A DNA stretch of 64,000 bases from NCEH01 sp002257205 (GCF_043195105.1 NZ_JBAFWO010000013.1); one strand, 5' to 3'. Counted from the first letter of the stretch, positions 18,951 through 26,824 are shown. Notes: generated from the letters alone by a model not told the origin. Numbers and translations are program-made.

Positions 18951-19190
18951 ATGTGGACGAACACCATTTATCTCAAATTTCCAGACCAAGAGACCTTTGA
19001 TAGTCTCTTGGCGGAATACGACTTTGAACCCTTGATGGAGATTGATCCCGTTGGCATCTTGCATCGGGAGGATGGATCTCCAACGGAGGGTTTTCATGTC
19101 AACGTCCGGGTGCTTGATGGCGATCTCCCACTGGCCTGGACGCCATATGTGATTGGAACCCCAGCCTATCCAAAGAGGGTATTTGCATGA
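18951..19190 (+). CDS. Small phage protein downstream of the fibre, unknown
   Basis: The protein is 79 residues, starting 2 bases after the fibre stop and ending ATGA against the next gene. It reads IYLKFPDQETFDSLLAEYDF then a beta-rich part ending PAYPKRVFA. Small proteins of this kind often follow fibre genes in podoviruses. Possibly a fibre assembly factor, from position only. Confidence 0.65.
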   Translation: MWTNTIYLKFPDQETFDSLLAEYDFEPLMEIDPVGILHREDGSPTEGFHVNVRVLDGDLPLAWTPYVIGTPAYPKRVFA

Positions 19191-19489
19191 GCCGCGAACC
19201 CTCGATTTTGGCGCAAATCTACGGCGTGGTGCTGGAGCTGAAAGCCGACCTTTCCGCTGTCAAAGAGCGGGTGGACCACCTGAAGGATCTTCCCGCGCGG
19301 GTTGCGATCCTGGAGGCGGGTCATGCCAGAGCGCTCGATCTCCCGGAACGGGTTGCCCAGCTGGAGACCAACCAAGCCAAGGTCATCGGTGGCTGGTGGG
19401 CGCTGACGAAGCTGGCCATGGCGATGACCGGCGCCTGGGGCCTTATCGCCTGGGCATTGCAGAAAATGGGCATCATCAGCCTGAACTGA
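19187..19489 (+). CDS. Coiled-coil protein with C-terminal membrane segment (lysis cassette)
   Basis: The protein is 100 residues. Residues 1-65 form a heptad-patterned coiled coil (VVLELKADLSAVKERVDHL). The C-terminal segment WALTKLAMAMTGAWGLIAWAL is one membrane span. It overlaps its neighbours at both ends (ATGA and TGATG) and directly precedes the endolysin. The topology fits an accessory holin or inner-membrane lysis protein; which one is not decided by sequence. Confidence 0.65.
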   Translation: MSREPSILAQIYGVVLELKADLSAVKERVDHLKDLPARVAILEAGHARALDLPERVAQLETNQAKVIGGWWALTKLAMAMTGAWGLIAWALQKMGIISLN

Positions 19490-19959
19490 TGGGATTTGTA
19501 TTTGGCCCGCGTTCGCTGAGAAACCTGGAAGGGGTTCATCCGGATTTGGTGCGGGTGGTGCGGCGCGCGCTCGAACTCTCACCCATCGACTTTTCCGTCA
19601 CGGCGGGGCTCAGATCCCCAGACCAGCAGCGCAAATACGTCGCCTCCGGCGCCAGCAAGACCATGAGAAGCCGCCACCTGACCGGCCATGCCGTGGATCT
19701 TGGAGCGGTGACAGGGGTCAACTGGGATACGGCGCCGATCCTCGCGCTTGCCATGAAGCACGCCGCGGCCGAGCTGGGCATCCCTATCGAATGGGGCGCG
19801 GTCTGGGACCGCCACCTGAACGACCTGTCCGACGATCTCATGAAAGAGCACGTCGCTTATATCGAGCGCGCCAGGGGGAGGGGGATCGTCCGAGTTCTGG
19901 CCGATGGGCCGCATTTTCAGTTGCCGTGGAAGGAATACCCCGCTGTTGACGCGGCTTAA
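19489..19959 (+). CDS. Endolysin, M15-family zinc peptidase (VanY / L-Ala-D-Glu type)
   Basis: The protein is 156 residues. The motif SRHLTGHAVDLG places zinc ligands His67 and Asp70 (the motif also contains His63), and GPHFQL supplies a late His at about 142, the pattern of M15 peptidases used as phage endolysins. It should cleave the peptide part of peptidoglycan. No signal peptide is present, so it relies on a holin. The true start is ATG 19489, overlapping the preceding stop. Confidence 0.9.
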   Translation: MGFVFGPRSLRNLEGVHPDLVRVVRRALELSPIDFSVTAGLRSPDQQRKYVASGASKTMRSRHLTGHAVDLGAVTGVNWDTAPILALAMKHAAAELGIPIEWGAVWDRHLNDLSDDLMKEHVAYIERARGRGIVRVLADGPHFQLPWKEYPAVDAA

Positions 19960-19997
19960 TGGCGGTGATTCAATAAAGGCAACGAAAGGGTAAATAT

Positions 19998-20162
19998 GTG
20001 GAATGGTTTGTAAGTCATTGGGATGAAATATTATTGGCAATTACGTCGGTCATTGCTGCGGCTTCTGCGATTGCTAATCTGACGCCCACCGATGCCGATA
20101 ACAAGGTGGTGGATGCCATAAGCAAGTTTGTTGATACCCTCGCCTTGAACTTCAAGAAGTAG
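19998..20162 (+). CDS. 54-residue one-span membrane protein, candidate holin
   Basis: GTG at 19998, preceded by a GAAAGGG ribosome site 7 bases away, opens a 54-residue frame ending TAG 1 base before the next gene. It has a single hydrophobic segment (ILLAITSVIAAASAIANL) followed by TPTDADNKVVDAISKF and DTLALNFKK. I recall small phage proteins with a similar ANLTPTP and LALN ending beside endolysins. Its size, span and place between endolysin and spanin genes support a holin or pinholin role. Confidence 0.65.
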   Translation: MEWFVSHWDEILLAITSVIAAASAIANLTPTDADNKVVDAISKFVDTLALNFKK

Positions 20163-20163
20163 A

Positions 20164-20427
20164 ATGGATTGGAAGGCCGCCTTTGCCGCCTTTGCCGCCT
20201 TGGTTGCACTCCTGAAGGAGTGGTGGCCCGCTATCCAAAATGCCTTGTTCGTGTCTCTTGGCCGCAAATTGCAACAGGGCGCAGACGCACAGAAGGCACT
20301 GGAAGATGTTGACGCTGCCTCCCGCGCGGCTTCTCGCGTTGAGCTTATGTCTGACGCTGATGTCCTGCGCGCACTCGGTGAGCGGGGCCTGCGTCGTCTA
20401 CCAAGCCAACCGGCCGACCGTGAGTGA
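20164..20427 (+). CDS. Small membrane protein, candidate i-spanin (Rz-like)
   Basis: The protein is 87 residues. An N-terminal span (FAAFAALVALLKEWWPAIQ) is followed by a charged helical region (LQQGADAQKALEDVDAASRAAS). An Rz1-like lipoprotein gene is nested in the alternative frame from 20306, the classic Rz/Rz1 arrangement. It is shorter than most i-spanins. The role is inferred from topology and the nested partner. Confidence 0.65.
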   Translation: MDWKAAFAAFAALVALLKEWWPAIQNALFVSLGRKLQQGADAQKALEDVDAASRAASRVELMSDADVLRALGERGLRRLPSQPADRE

Positions 20428-20497
20428 CCAGGACACCAGTGAGACCCGGAGGGGAATTCTCAAACTGGATGTAGCTATGGGACAGGTATGCTCTTAG
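20306..20497 (+). CDS. Rz1-like outer-membrane spanin lipoprotein (nested)
   Basis: The protein is 63 residues from ATG 20306, starting inside the 20164 gene in another frame and running 70 bases past it. Its signal ends LTLMSC, giving a lipidated Cys at about residue 21; Met at -2 is slightly unusual. The end (NRPTVSDQDTSETRRGILK then AMGQVC) follows a pattern I recall from alphaproteobacterial o-spanins (RPxxxD, T, then G and Cys). With the i-spanin it would fuse the inner and outer membranes in the last lysis step. Confidence 0.7.
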   Translation: MLTLPPARLLALSLCLTLMSCAHSVSGACVVYQANRPTVSDQDTSETRRGILKLDVAMGQVCS

Positions 20498-21049
20498 CTA
20501 TTCCTGGCAGACCATGTTTCTTACCAACTGATCGTTCCTCGCGGAAAATGTCGCTCGTACTCTTAAGTCGACCAATGTAACATCAAACGACTTGATATTT
20601 TTCGCTTTAAACTGTTCCTGAAGAGAGAATATATCCTGAATTGCGTTCTTATAGGAGCCAACAAGAGTGTAAACCAAGGCATCTCGGGTCGCTTCATATT
20701 TGCATTTGAATGTATAGTCATGGTCATATGATTTAGGCGTTGATATCTTTATCGGCGCTCTATCATCTTCATCGCCAGCCAAGGAGCATTTACTTCCAGC
20801 CCCCTTGGCAATAATAAAATAATGAAAGAAGTGAATTGATGATTCTGGTTGCTGAGCGCAGCCATATCCAAAAATGAGCGACTGCTGCGTGTCGTTTATC
20901 GTAGTTTGTTGTGAAGTTGTATAAACAAATGTTCCCCATTCTGGGGATTGGCCGCTCTTCCAGCCGTCCGGCTGCGCCTGGGAATATGCCTCTCCCGAAA
21001 ATCCGGCCGCTATCGAAATTATGGCCGCTGTGAACGCTTTAATCCTCAT
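20498..21049 (-). CDS. AT-rich secreted accessory protein (moron), unknown
   Basis: The protein is 183 residues with a signal peptide ending AYSQA at about residue 25. The mature part has four or more cysteines (YGCAQQ, GSKCSL, FKCKYE, MVCQE) that may form disulphides. It is on the strand opposite the lysis genes, ends exactly where the spanin gene ends, and is clearly AT-richer than the virion genes, signs of an independent later acquisition. No family recognised. Confidence 0.6.
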   Translation of the reverse strand: MRIKAFTAAIISIAAGFSGEAYSQAQPDGWKSGQSPEWGTFVYTTSQQTTINDTQQSLIFGYGCAQQPESSIHFFHYFIIAKGAGSKCSLAGDEDDRAPIKISTPKSYDHDYTFKCKYEATRDALVYTLVGSYKNAIQDIFSLQEQFKAKNIKSFDVTLVDLRVRATFSARNDQLVRNMVCQE

Positions 21050-21116
21050 GTGCCACCCGGAAGCTGCTGCGCATCCCAGCAGTATACAGCGTCAGCGTGA
21101 CATCAGAAAAGCAAAA

Positions 21117-21135
21117 CCCCCGCGCGAGGCGGGGG
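21117..21135 (-). terminator. Terminator of the leftward antirestriction gene
   Basis: CCCCCGC and GCGGGGG pair around a GCGAG loop. On the minus strand the stem is followed by TTTTGCTTTT. It lies just after the stop of the gene at 21142-22077. Confidence 0.8.
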
Positions 21136-21141
21136 CTGAGA

Positions 21142-22077
21142 TCAGGGCGCCAGAGCGTCCTGAAGTTTCTCGTTCGGGTTCAGGCGCTCGGCCTCGGGCG
21201 TTTGGTCCTGCTCCGCGTAGAAGGCTTGCTCCCACATGAAGTCCGTCGCCTGCGAGGCATGCGAGGCCGCCCGGAAGATCGCCTGGTTGTCCTTATTAAG
21301 AACCTCCAGCCAATCCTTGATGTAGGCGGCGCTGCGGAACGTCGGCGGGATACCAAGACGGGCGCAGGTGAATGCACTTCCCAGCTCGGCAACCAGCTCC
21401 TCCGCCGCGTAGGCTTTGGAACCGAACCGACCAGACAGGTTGCGGTTGAGCCTGTCCTTGTGGCCGCTGGCATGGGTCACCTCATGGAAGAAAGTGCCCC
21501 AGTATGCCTCCTCGTCGCTGAAGGTGCCGAATTCCGGCAGCACGATCTGGTCGCGCTGCGGGAAGTAGGCGGCCTTGTTGCCCCCGTGGAAGACCTTCAC
21601 CCCGCAGTTTTGCTGAAACTGCACCGCCTCATCGTGCGCGCGGTCGTCATTGACGAACTCGGTGGCCGGCAGCACGGCATATTGAGGGGGAAGGTTCTCC
21701 AGCTGTGCCTGGTTGAAGACGGCATAGCTCTTGAGGATGGTCGTGGCCTTCTTCTCGCCCGTCTGCTCGTCCTCACGCTCGATGCGCTTCACGAACACGA
21801 CGGTGGTGGCCTTCTCGCCCTTCTTGATCCGGGCGCCGACCTCGTTGGCCTGCTGGAAGGTGCACCATCCATGGGTGGGATAACCCTTCTCCAGTGTCTC
21901 GCACCACAGTATAAGGGTGTTGATGCCGGAATAGGGGCGGCCGGTAAGCAGGTTGGCCGGTATAAGGTTGATGCCTTTTGATTGGCCAGACCAGGGCTTT
22001 ACCCATGGGGGGACTCCTGTTTCCAGTTCCTTGATGATGCGATGGGTGACGGACGTGTAGAGTTCTGGCGTTTTCAT
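21142..22077 (-). CDS. ardC: ArdC-like antirestriction protein (ssDNA-binding domain plus zincin)
   Basis: The protein is 311 residues. The N-terminal half matches the ArdC domain: a first helix with THRIIKELETGVPPWVKPW, then LLTGRPYSGINTLILW and WCTFQQANEVGARIKKGEK. The C-terminal half carries the zincin motif HEVTH at residues 198-202. ArdC proteins of conjugative plasmids bind ssDNA and protect incoming DNA from restriction. ATG 22077 follows an AGGAGCG ribosome site; the longer frame is rejected. It diverges from the coupling-protein gene, so it is probably expressed early after transfer or infection. Confidence 0.85.
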   Translation of the reverse strand: MKTPELYTSVTHRIIKELETGVPPWVKPWSGQSKGINLIPANLLTGRPYSGINTLILWCETLEKGYPTHGWCTFQQANEVGARIKKGEKATTVVFVKRIEREDEQTGEKKATTILKSYAVFNQAQLENLPPQYAVLPATEFVNDDRAHDEAVQFQQNCGVKVFHGGNKAAYFPQRDQIVLPEFGTFSDEEAYWGTFFHEVTHASGHKDRLNRNLSGRFGSKAYAAEELVAELGSAFTCARLGIPPTFRSAAYIKDWLEVLNKDNQAIFRAASHASQATDFMWEQAFYAEQDQTPEAERLNPNEKLQDALAP

Positions 22078-22107
22078 AAAACGCGCTCCTAAAAGGTATT
22101 GGTAGAT

Positions 22108-22122
22108 TTGGGATGTACCCAA
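22108..22122. promoter_or_regulatory. Inverted repeat in the ardC / coupling-protein divergent promoter region
   Basis: TTGGG-ATGTA-CCCAA is a perfect 5-bp inverted repeat in the 59-base gap between divergent starts, a plausible operator for co-regulation of transfer and antirestriction. No regulator is assigned. Confidence 0.35.
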
Positions 22123-22136
22123 TAGGATAATTTCAC

Positions 22137-23630
22137 ATGGATTTGCTTTTGAGAATAATTCTCGCACCATTTATCCTTCTCTCGGAAGTTGGCGGAGCTA
22201 TTCTCAAGGGTTTATTGGATGTTGGGGAGTATGCCCATCGGTCGTTCTGGGGGCATAAAGAGGCGCCAAAACATGGTGATGCCGCGTGGGCTGACCGCAA
22301 GGTACTAAAGGCTAATGGAAACCTGGACCCGCGCGGGTTCTATGTCGGACGTATGATCAAGCCGGACGTTCCGATCTTCGGCCACTTCGAGCGCAGCGCA
22401 ATCGTGATGGCCGCTCCCGGCACAGGTAAAAGCCAGACCATTATTGCGGGGTTTCACGCATTGGAGCTTATTGATCCCGCGCAACGGCCGGTGATCATCA
22501 TCAGCGACGCCGCCAATGAGATTTATAGCGCGACCGCGGCGCTATTCGTCCGCATGGGCTACATGGTCGGGAAAATCGACCTGGAAAGCCCCATGGAGGG
22601 CGGAAAGTACGATGTGCTCTCGTTCGTGCGCACCACCGACGACATCTCCACGGACGCGGACATCGAAAGCCTGTGTGAGCTGCTGGTGCCCCGCGACCAC
22701 AAGGAGCGCCAGCCGCACTTCCGGGATTTTGCCCGGCAGATGCTTCACGACGCCATTCTGCTGAACGTGAAGTATGAGGGAAACAACAAGACCATCGCGC
22801 AGATCGCCGAGGAGATCATCGATGACGATCTCCGTGACGCCATGATCAAGCGCATGAAGGTCTACGGCAGCACCTTCGCGGCCATCAAAACCTTTCAGAA
22901 GCTGGGCACGAACGAAGGCCCCAGTATGCTGTCAACTTCCCTCAACCGCCTGAAGATCTGGCGGTCGGAGCGGATCAAGGAGGTGAGCACCTTCGGCCGG
23001 GATGCGGAGGGGAATGCCGCTCGCGGATGGAAGTGGGAGGACGTGTTTCTCTACGACAAGCCCACTGTGATGTTCGTACGCGCGGGCCTAGCCGGTGGAG
23101 AGACCGGTGGCGAGTTCACCCGCGTGGTGTTCGGCAATGCCGTGAACACAGTCATGCGCATGTGGGACCGGATGGGGAAGCCCATGCCTCGGCCGGTTCG
23201 CATAATAGCGGACGAAGCGAAGGACATGGGGCACTGCGGGGCCATCGTGAAGGCCCACAACGTGCTCCGGAAGGCTCACGTCACCATCATGCTCTGCTTT
23301 CTGAGCAAGAAGGATCTGGACACGACCTACGCCGACGACGCGGACACCCTATGGAACGGGTGCGATCATGTGGTTTTCGGCGGGTGCAAGGATATGGGGA
23401 CGAACGAGGCCTACAGCCGGTTGATAGGCGACAGGACCATTGAAAATCAAAGCTATAACGTCAGCGACCATGGACAAAGCAAAGGGGCGAGCGAGATGGG
23501 GGTGCGGCTTATGAAGCCGGACCAGATATTCCGCATGCCAAAAGATGAAAGCCTGCTCATCTTGGGTAATACCGCTGTAAAGGCGAAAAAGGCTTATCGA
23601 ATAATGAAATCTGGAGTAAGGTATGTTTGA
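22137..23630 (+). CDS. VirD4/TraG-family type IV coupling protein-like ATPase
   Basis: The protein is 497 residues. A short N-terminal membrane segment (LLRIILAPFILLSEVGG) is followed by HGDAAWADRK, a typical VirD4 pre-ATPase element. Walker A APGTGKSQ lies at residues 93-100 and Walker B IIADEAKDM at about 356-364. The C-terminal part with SEMGVRLMKPDQIFRMPKDE resembles the last conserved block of VirD4/TraG proteins. Such ATPases bring relaxase-DNA complexes to a type IV secretion channel. No mating-pair genes are in the window, so it would need a helper channel or another use. Confidence 0.85.
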   Translation: MDLLLRIILAPFILLSEVGGAILKGLLDVGEYAHRSFWGHKEAPKHGDAAWADRKVLKANGNLDPRGFYVGRMIKPDVPIFGHFERSAIVMAAPGTGKSQTIIAGFHALELIDPAQRPVIIISDAANEIYSATAALFVRMGYMVGKIDLESPMEGGKYDVLSFVRTTDDISTDADIESLCELLVPRDHKERQPHFRDFARQMLHDAILLNVKYEGNNKTIAQIAEEIIDDDLRDAMIKRMKVYGSTFAAIKTFQKLGTNEGPSMLSTSLNRLKIWRSERIKEVSTFGRDAEGNAARGWKWEDVFLYDKPTVMFVRAGLAGGETGGEFTRVVFGNAVNTVMRMWDRMGKPMPRPVRIIADEAKDMGHCGAIVKAHNVLRKAHVTIMLCFLSKKDLDTTYADDADTLWNGCDHVVFGGCKDMGTNEAYSRLIGDRTIENQSYNVSDHGQSKGASEMGVRLMKPDQIFRMPKDESLLILGNTAVKAKKAYRIMKSGVRYV

Positions 23631-23668
23631 AAGTGGTTTGTCTCTCCTTCCCACTTTCTTTTGGGGTA

Positions 23669-23692
23669 AAGCCCGGCATAGATGCCGGGCTT
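23669..23692. terminator. Bidirectional hairpin between convergent mobilisation genes
   Basis: AAGCCCGGCA and TGCCGGGCTT pair perfectly (10 bp) around TAGA. The hairpin overlaps the relaxase stop and lies 38 bases after the coupling-protein stop, serving both strands; T-runs are weak. Confidence 0.65.
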
Positions 23693-25139
23693 ACATTTCT
23701 GGGCTTTCCCTATTCCGTTCCTGCTGGCGCTCATATTCATGGGCAGCCAGTTCATCCGCGTCGTGATCCCGGCCCATAATGCGCAGCGCTTCGACGGCCT
23801 CTCCGAGCTGAATCTCACCTTCCTCGATCATCACCATCAGCTCGGCCATAGTCATGTCGGCCATATACTCTTTTACGGTCTGTTGATTTAGCCGCAGGGC
23901 TTCCTGGGCCTCTTCATCGGTTCCGTAGGCGGTCTGAATGTACTGAACGTGCTTTTCAGCTGCCTGGAATAGCTCGTTGGCCCGCAGAGCCTCGTGCTGG
24001 CTCTGGCGGTCAAATTGCTCCAGATCCTTCTGGGAGAATTCATAGTTATAGGACGCGCCCGACAGTCGGCGCTCCGCCTCGCTTGCTTCCCTGGCGGTGC
24101 GCGACTGCCAAAGCGTCCGGCCGAACAGGGAAAGCGTGAAGCCTTTGGCCTTCCCATTCTCGCCGTGCGTAGCCTCGTAAGCCTTCTTCGCCTGGTAGTA
24201 GAGCTGCTCGGCAGCCTGTGTTCTGATGCCCTGCTCTCCAAAGGCCTCGGCGGCGCGCTGAGCTAGCACCTTGGCAGCCTCATAGCGCTGGACTGCGTGG
24301 GCCTTACGTTCAATCGCCTGCTGAATGCTCAGGGCTTCCTGGAATGCCTGCCGGGCTACCTGAACGCGCTCGGCCGCCGCCAGTTCATCGGGCTTGCGCT
24401 CATCCACGGCAACATACGCCATGTCTTCATCGCCATCGTGGGCGTCCTCTGGTTCGGGGGCAACGCTATCAGGTTCCTGGGCGCTATCCATCTCCGCTGT
24501 CGGTGCGTCCGGGGGCATCTGTTCGGCATTGTCATTGTCAGGTTCGACGCCGCGGTGCTCTCCAGCGGCCGCAAGCCCGCGCTCAAGGTTGCTGCGTCGA
24601 TCAACCTCCAGGCCGTAACCAAACTCTTCAAAAACGGTGTTGCAGTCCTTTTCCCACGTTTTGCGCAGCCACTCGGTAGCGTTCGGCTCAAGACCGGCTT
24701 TAAGGCGGTTCTGACGGTTGGCACCCATGAGGGCAACCGGCTGACCTGTCTCAACATCCCGGTCCAATAAAATGACGTGCGCGTGGGGATTATGAGCGTG
24801 GTCGGAATGATAGAACGCAATGGCCCGCGTTCGGCCGTCAAAGGTGATGGAGCGCAAGAAGCGCTGCACAGCCTGGTGCCGGTGGGCCTCACTCAACTCG
24901 ACAGGAAGCGACAGCAGGATCTTGTCGGCCAAACGCGCATTCTTCCGCGTCACGGACTGTTCATGGTCGGCAATAAGCCGCTGAATTGCATGGCGGTTCG
25001 TATGGCCGTTAATATGGATGACGCGCGTGCATTTGTTGGTATTGGCGGCATAGTTGGCATGTGCGGATAGATAACCGTCGCCCTTAGAGGCGCGGTTCAC
25101 CGCTGAATGTTCCAACCGGAAGTAAGCTGCTTTCGCCAT
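23691..25139 (-). CDS. MobA/MobL-family (MOBQ) relaxase
   Basis: The protein is 482 residues. The N-terminal 180 residues are the relaxase: a candidate catalytic Tyr at 23 or 30 (DGYLSAHANY) and the metal-binding HSDHAHNPHAHVILLDRD, with His at 111, 114, 116, 119 and 121, the three-His motif of MOBQ. The remainder is acidic and then coiled coil (QEALSIQQAIERKAH and onward), as in mobilisation proteins. ATG 25139 is chosen over an in-frame start five codons earlier. It should nick the oriT-like site immediately upstream and attach to its 5' end. Confidence 0.9.
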   Translation of the reverse strand: MAKAAYFRLEHSAVNRASKGDGYLSAHANYAANTNKCTRVIHINGHTNRHAIQRLIADHEQSVTRKNARLADKILLSLPVELSEAHRHQAVQRFLRSITFDGRTRAIAFYHSDHAHNPHAHVILLDRDVETGQPVALMGANRQNRLKAGLEPNATEWLRKTWEKDCNTVFEEFGYGLEVDRRSNLERGLAAAGEHRGVEPDNDNAEQMPPDAPTAEMDSAQEPDSVAPEPEDAHDGDEDMAYVAVDERKPDELAAAERVQVARQAFQEALSIQQAIERKAHAVQRYEAAKVLAQRAAEAFGEQGIRTQAAEQLYYQAKKAYEATHGENGKAKGFTLSLFGRTLWQSRTAREASEAERRLSGASYNYEFSQKDLEQFDRQSQHEALRANELFQAAEKHVQYIQTAYGTDEEAQEALRLNQQTVKEYMADMTMAELMVMIEEGEIQLGEAVEALRIMGRDHDADELAAHEYERQQERNRESPEM

Positions 25140-25175
25140 GTATCTATAATACAACTAGCGCGCGCAGCACCTTCG

Positions 25176-25208
25176 GACAATTCAGAATGAATTGTCTAAC
25201 TGCGCTCT
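25176..25208 (+). other. Candidate oriT: 9-bp palindrome followed by a MOBQ-type nic sequence
   Basis: GACAATTCA-GAA-TGAATTGTC (25176-25196) is a perfect inverted repeat directly followed by TAACTGCGCTCT (25197-25208). MOBQ origins such as RSF1010/R1162 have an inverted repeat followed by TAAATGCGCCCT, so spacing, order and core TAA-N-TGCGC agree. The site lies 37 bases upstream of the relaxase start, the normal place. The predicted nick is near the TGCG/C step; exact position and strand are inference. A short direct repeat, CGGTGCAT twice, follows at 25269-25286. Confidence 0.7.
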
Positions 25209-25353
25209 CTCTACATGGCAGCTTCAGCTAACTGGTGCTTTCGTGCAACTTACAATACCATCGTGTAGCGGTGCATATCGGTGCATGGGAGGGCGGGGAT
25301 TGCAACCGGGTCTTTTCGTTGAAAGCGCCTCGGCTATACTGCGGGTGTGCAAA

Positions 25354-25740
25354 ATGCCTCACGGCGAATATTCGGCGGACGATATGAATATGGTGGTGTC
25401 GTTCTTTCCCGAAGCCGAGGAGGTGCTAAGGATCTGGAACATGCCTTTGGACGAGGTTCCAATAATATTTAGCGAAGTGTCGTTTGAGGCTGCCGGGCGT
25501 CTAATGATAAATCAGCTACGCAAAGGTGAGCCGTTTTGGCCGATGTTTCATTTACCAGTCGCCCTGCTTGATGGGTGGAGCGAGAGCATTCCTTACAAAA
25601 CCCTGCAAGCGTTCATGATAAGCAACGACCTGGATATAGCGCTCTCGATAGGCCCGGAGCGTTATATGATTCGAAGCGAAGACGTACATTTAGCAAGTCT
25701 CCGCCTGCGATTCACACGAGGTTATAATTGGTGTGGTTAG
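25354..25740 (+). CDS. Hypothetical protein downstream of the oriT-like site
   Basis: The protein is 128 residues from ATG 25354. The longer frame to 25192 would run through the oriT-like site and is not favoured. It is a mixed helix/strand soluble protein (DMNMVVSFFPEAEEVLRIW, LLDGWSESIPYKTLQAF) with no recognised domain. It ends with a 4-base overlap against the convergent next gene. The 213-base stretch before it holds no other gene. Confidence 0.5.
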   Translation: MPHGEYSADDMNMVVSFFPEAEEVLRIWNMPLDEVPIIFSEVSFEAAGRLMINQLRKGEPFWPMFHLPVALLDGWSESIPYKTLQAFMISNDLDIALSIGPERYMIRSEDVHLASLRLRFTRGYNWCG

Positions 25741-26135
25741 CGCGCAATTCTGAAGATGCTCATTAAAGTCCGCAGAATGAGAATGGGGAGGGCTACCTTG
25801 GCCGCTTGCTTCATACCTCTGGCAGCGCCTCTCATCGGTGAAGGAGGTGCGACATATTCGGAAGGCGCGCTTCCGTTCCGAGTAATATGGACCATCAACT
25901 CATCGTATTTACCGGAGTTAAGTTGCTGCACTGCCTTATTGTATCGGGTCACATAAACATGCTGCAAGACTTTATTTATCGCTTCCCTGTCCCCGTTTTT
26001 CGCTCTTGTGAGAATATCAATAAGGGGTGAGTCTGGTGACGTTTTCTGAAGAAGGTGAACCTCATTCATCGCTTTTAAAGCTAATTCATCGCGCTGATAA
26101 GAGGCGTAAATCTGCGCAGCTTGTTCGGGCCTCAT
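25737..26135 (-). CDS. Hypothetical protein with C-terminal membrane segment
   Basis: The protein is 132 residues, mostly helical (EQAAQIYASYQRDELALKAM), with a Pro-rich linker and a C-terminal hydrophobic stretch ALPILILRTLMSIFRI suggestive of a tail anchor. Its ATG overlaps the ATG of the opposite-strand neighbour. Unknown function. Confidence 0.5.
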   Translation of the reverse strand: MRPEQAAQIYASYQRDELALKAMNEVHLLQKTSPDSPLIDILTRAKNGDREAINKVLQHVYVTRYNKAVQQLNSGKYDELMVHITRNGSAPSEYVAPPSPMRGAARGMKQAAKVALPILILRTLMSIFRIAR

Positions 26136-26442
26136 GAATAATCCCCCAAAAAGGCCAGCTACTCTCCTGGCTGGCGTAGCAATCCTACTCTACGCGGCGA
26201 ACTGGTTGGCCGTCCAGTGGGGATGGTCGCCATTTTTGTATTGCGTAGGCAGGCGGGTGATAGCGCCGGTTTATGAGCCGTGGTCCTTTCTCATCCATAT
26301 CGCAACATTGGTATGGTTCGTTATTCAGCTTGCGAAAAAGGATTATTGGGGCTCGGTGTTTGCAGGCTTATTGGTGGTTTTAGCCTTCGGCCTGCCGCAA
26401 TTCGCTACTACCGTGTTTAAACTGGGTGGCTCCTGTGGATGA
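26134..26442 (+). CDS. Small integral membrane protein
   Basis: The protein is 102 residues with three predicted spans (LLAGVAILLYAANWLAV, SFLIHIATLVWFVIQLA, SVFAGLLVVLAFGLPQFA). It begins on an ATG that overlaps the divergent gene's ATG in CATG. It precedes excisionase, overlapping it by 17 bases. Function unknown; superinfection or membrane accessory roles are possible. Confidence 0.6.
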   Translation: MNNPPKRPATLLAGVAILLYAANWLAVQWGWSPFLYCVGRRVIAPVYEPWSFLIHIATLVWFVIQLAKKDYWGSVFAGLLVVLAFGLPQFATTVFKLGGSCG

Positions 26443-26824
26443 AGAGCATCAGAAAATGCGCGAGGGTATCGCTCTCGAATACGGCATTGCGCTTTTCCGC
26501 CAGTACGGCGAAGAGCAGGCCGCGCATTTCCTGAATGTGGACGTGAGCACCCTTAAGCGTTGGCGCCGAAAGGGGATTACGCCGCACATCCGCATGGGTG
26601 AGCGCGGCGTGAGATACCTGGGCCAGCACATTGTGGATCTTCTGTTGAAGGGGACCGGCGCATGGGACGATACGACAAGCGACAGTTCCAGCTCGGAGAA
26701 TGGTTCCTCGGACAGCGCGGAGAAAGCCCGGCCTGGTATCGCTGCCGGTACAATGCCGAGACCAAGCGGACAGAGCGCTTCAGCCTTGGCACAACAGACC
26801 TTCAGGAAGCCGAAAAAGGGCTGA
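26426..26824 (+). CDS. Excisionase-like helix-turn-helix protein
   Basis: The protein is 132 residues from GTG 26426 (GTG 26435 is possible). Residues 20-75 form a MerR/Xis-type winged helix: YGEEQAAHFLNVDVSTLKRW, then RRKGITPHIRMGERGVRYLGQ. The C-terminal 55 residues overlap the integrase start in another frame and look unstructured. Beside an integrase, it is expected to steer recombination towards excision. Confidence 0.7.
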   Translation: MAPVDEEHQKMREGIALEYGIALFRQYGEEQAAHFLNVDVSTLKRWRRKGITPHIRMGERGVRYLGQHIVDLLLKGTGAWDDTTSDSSSSENGSSDSAEKARPGIAAGTMPRPSGQSASALAQQTFRKPKKG

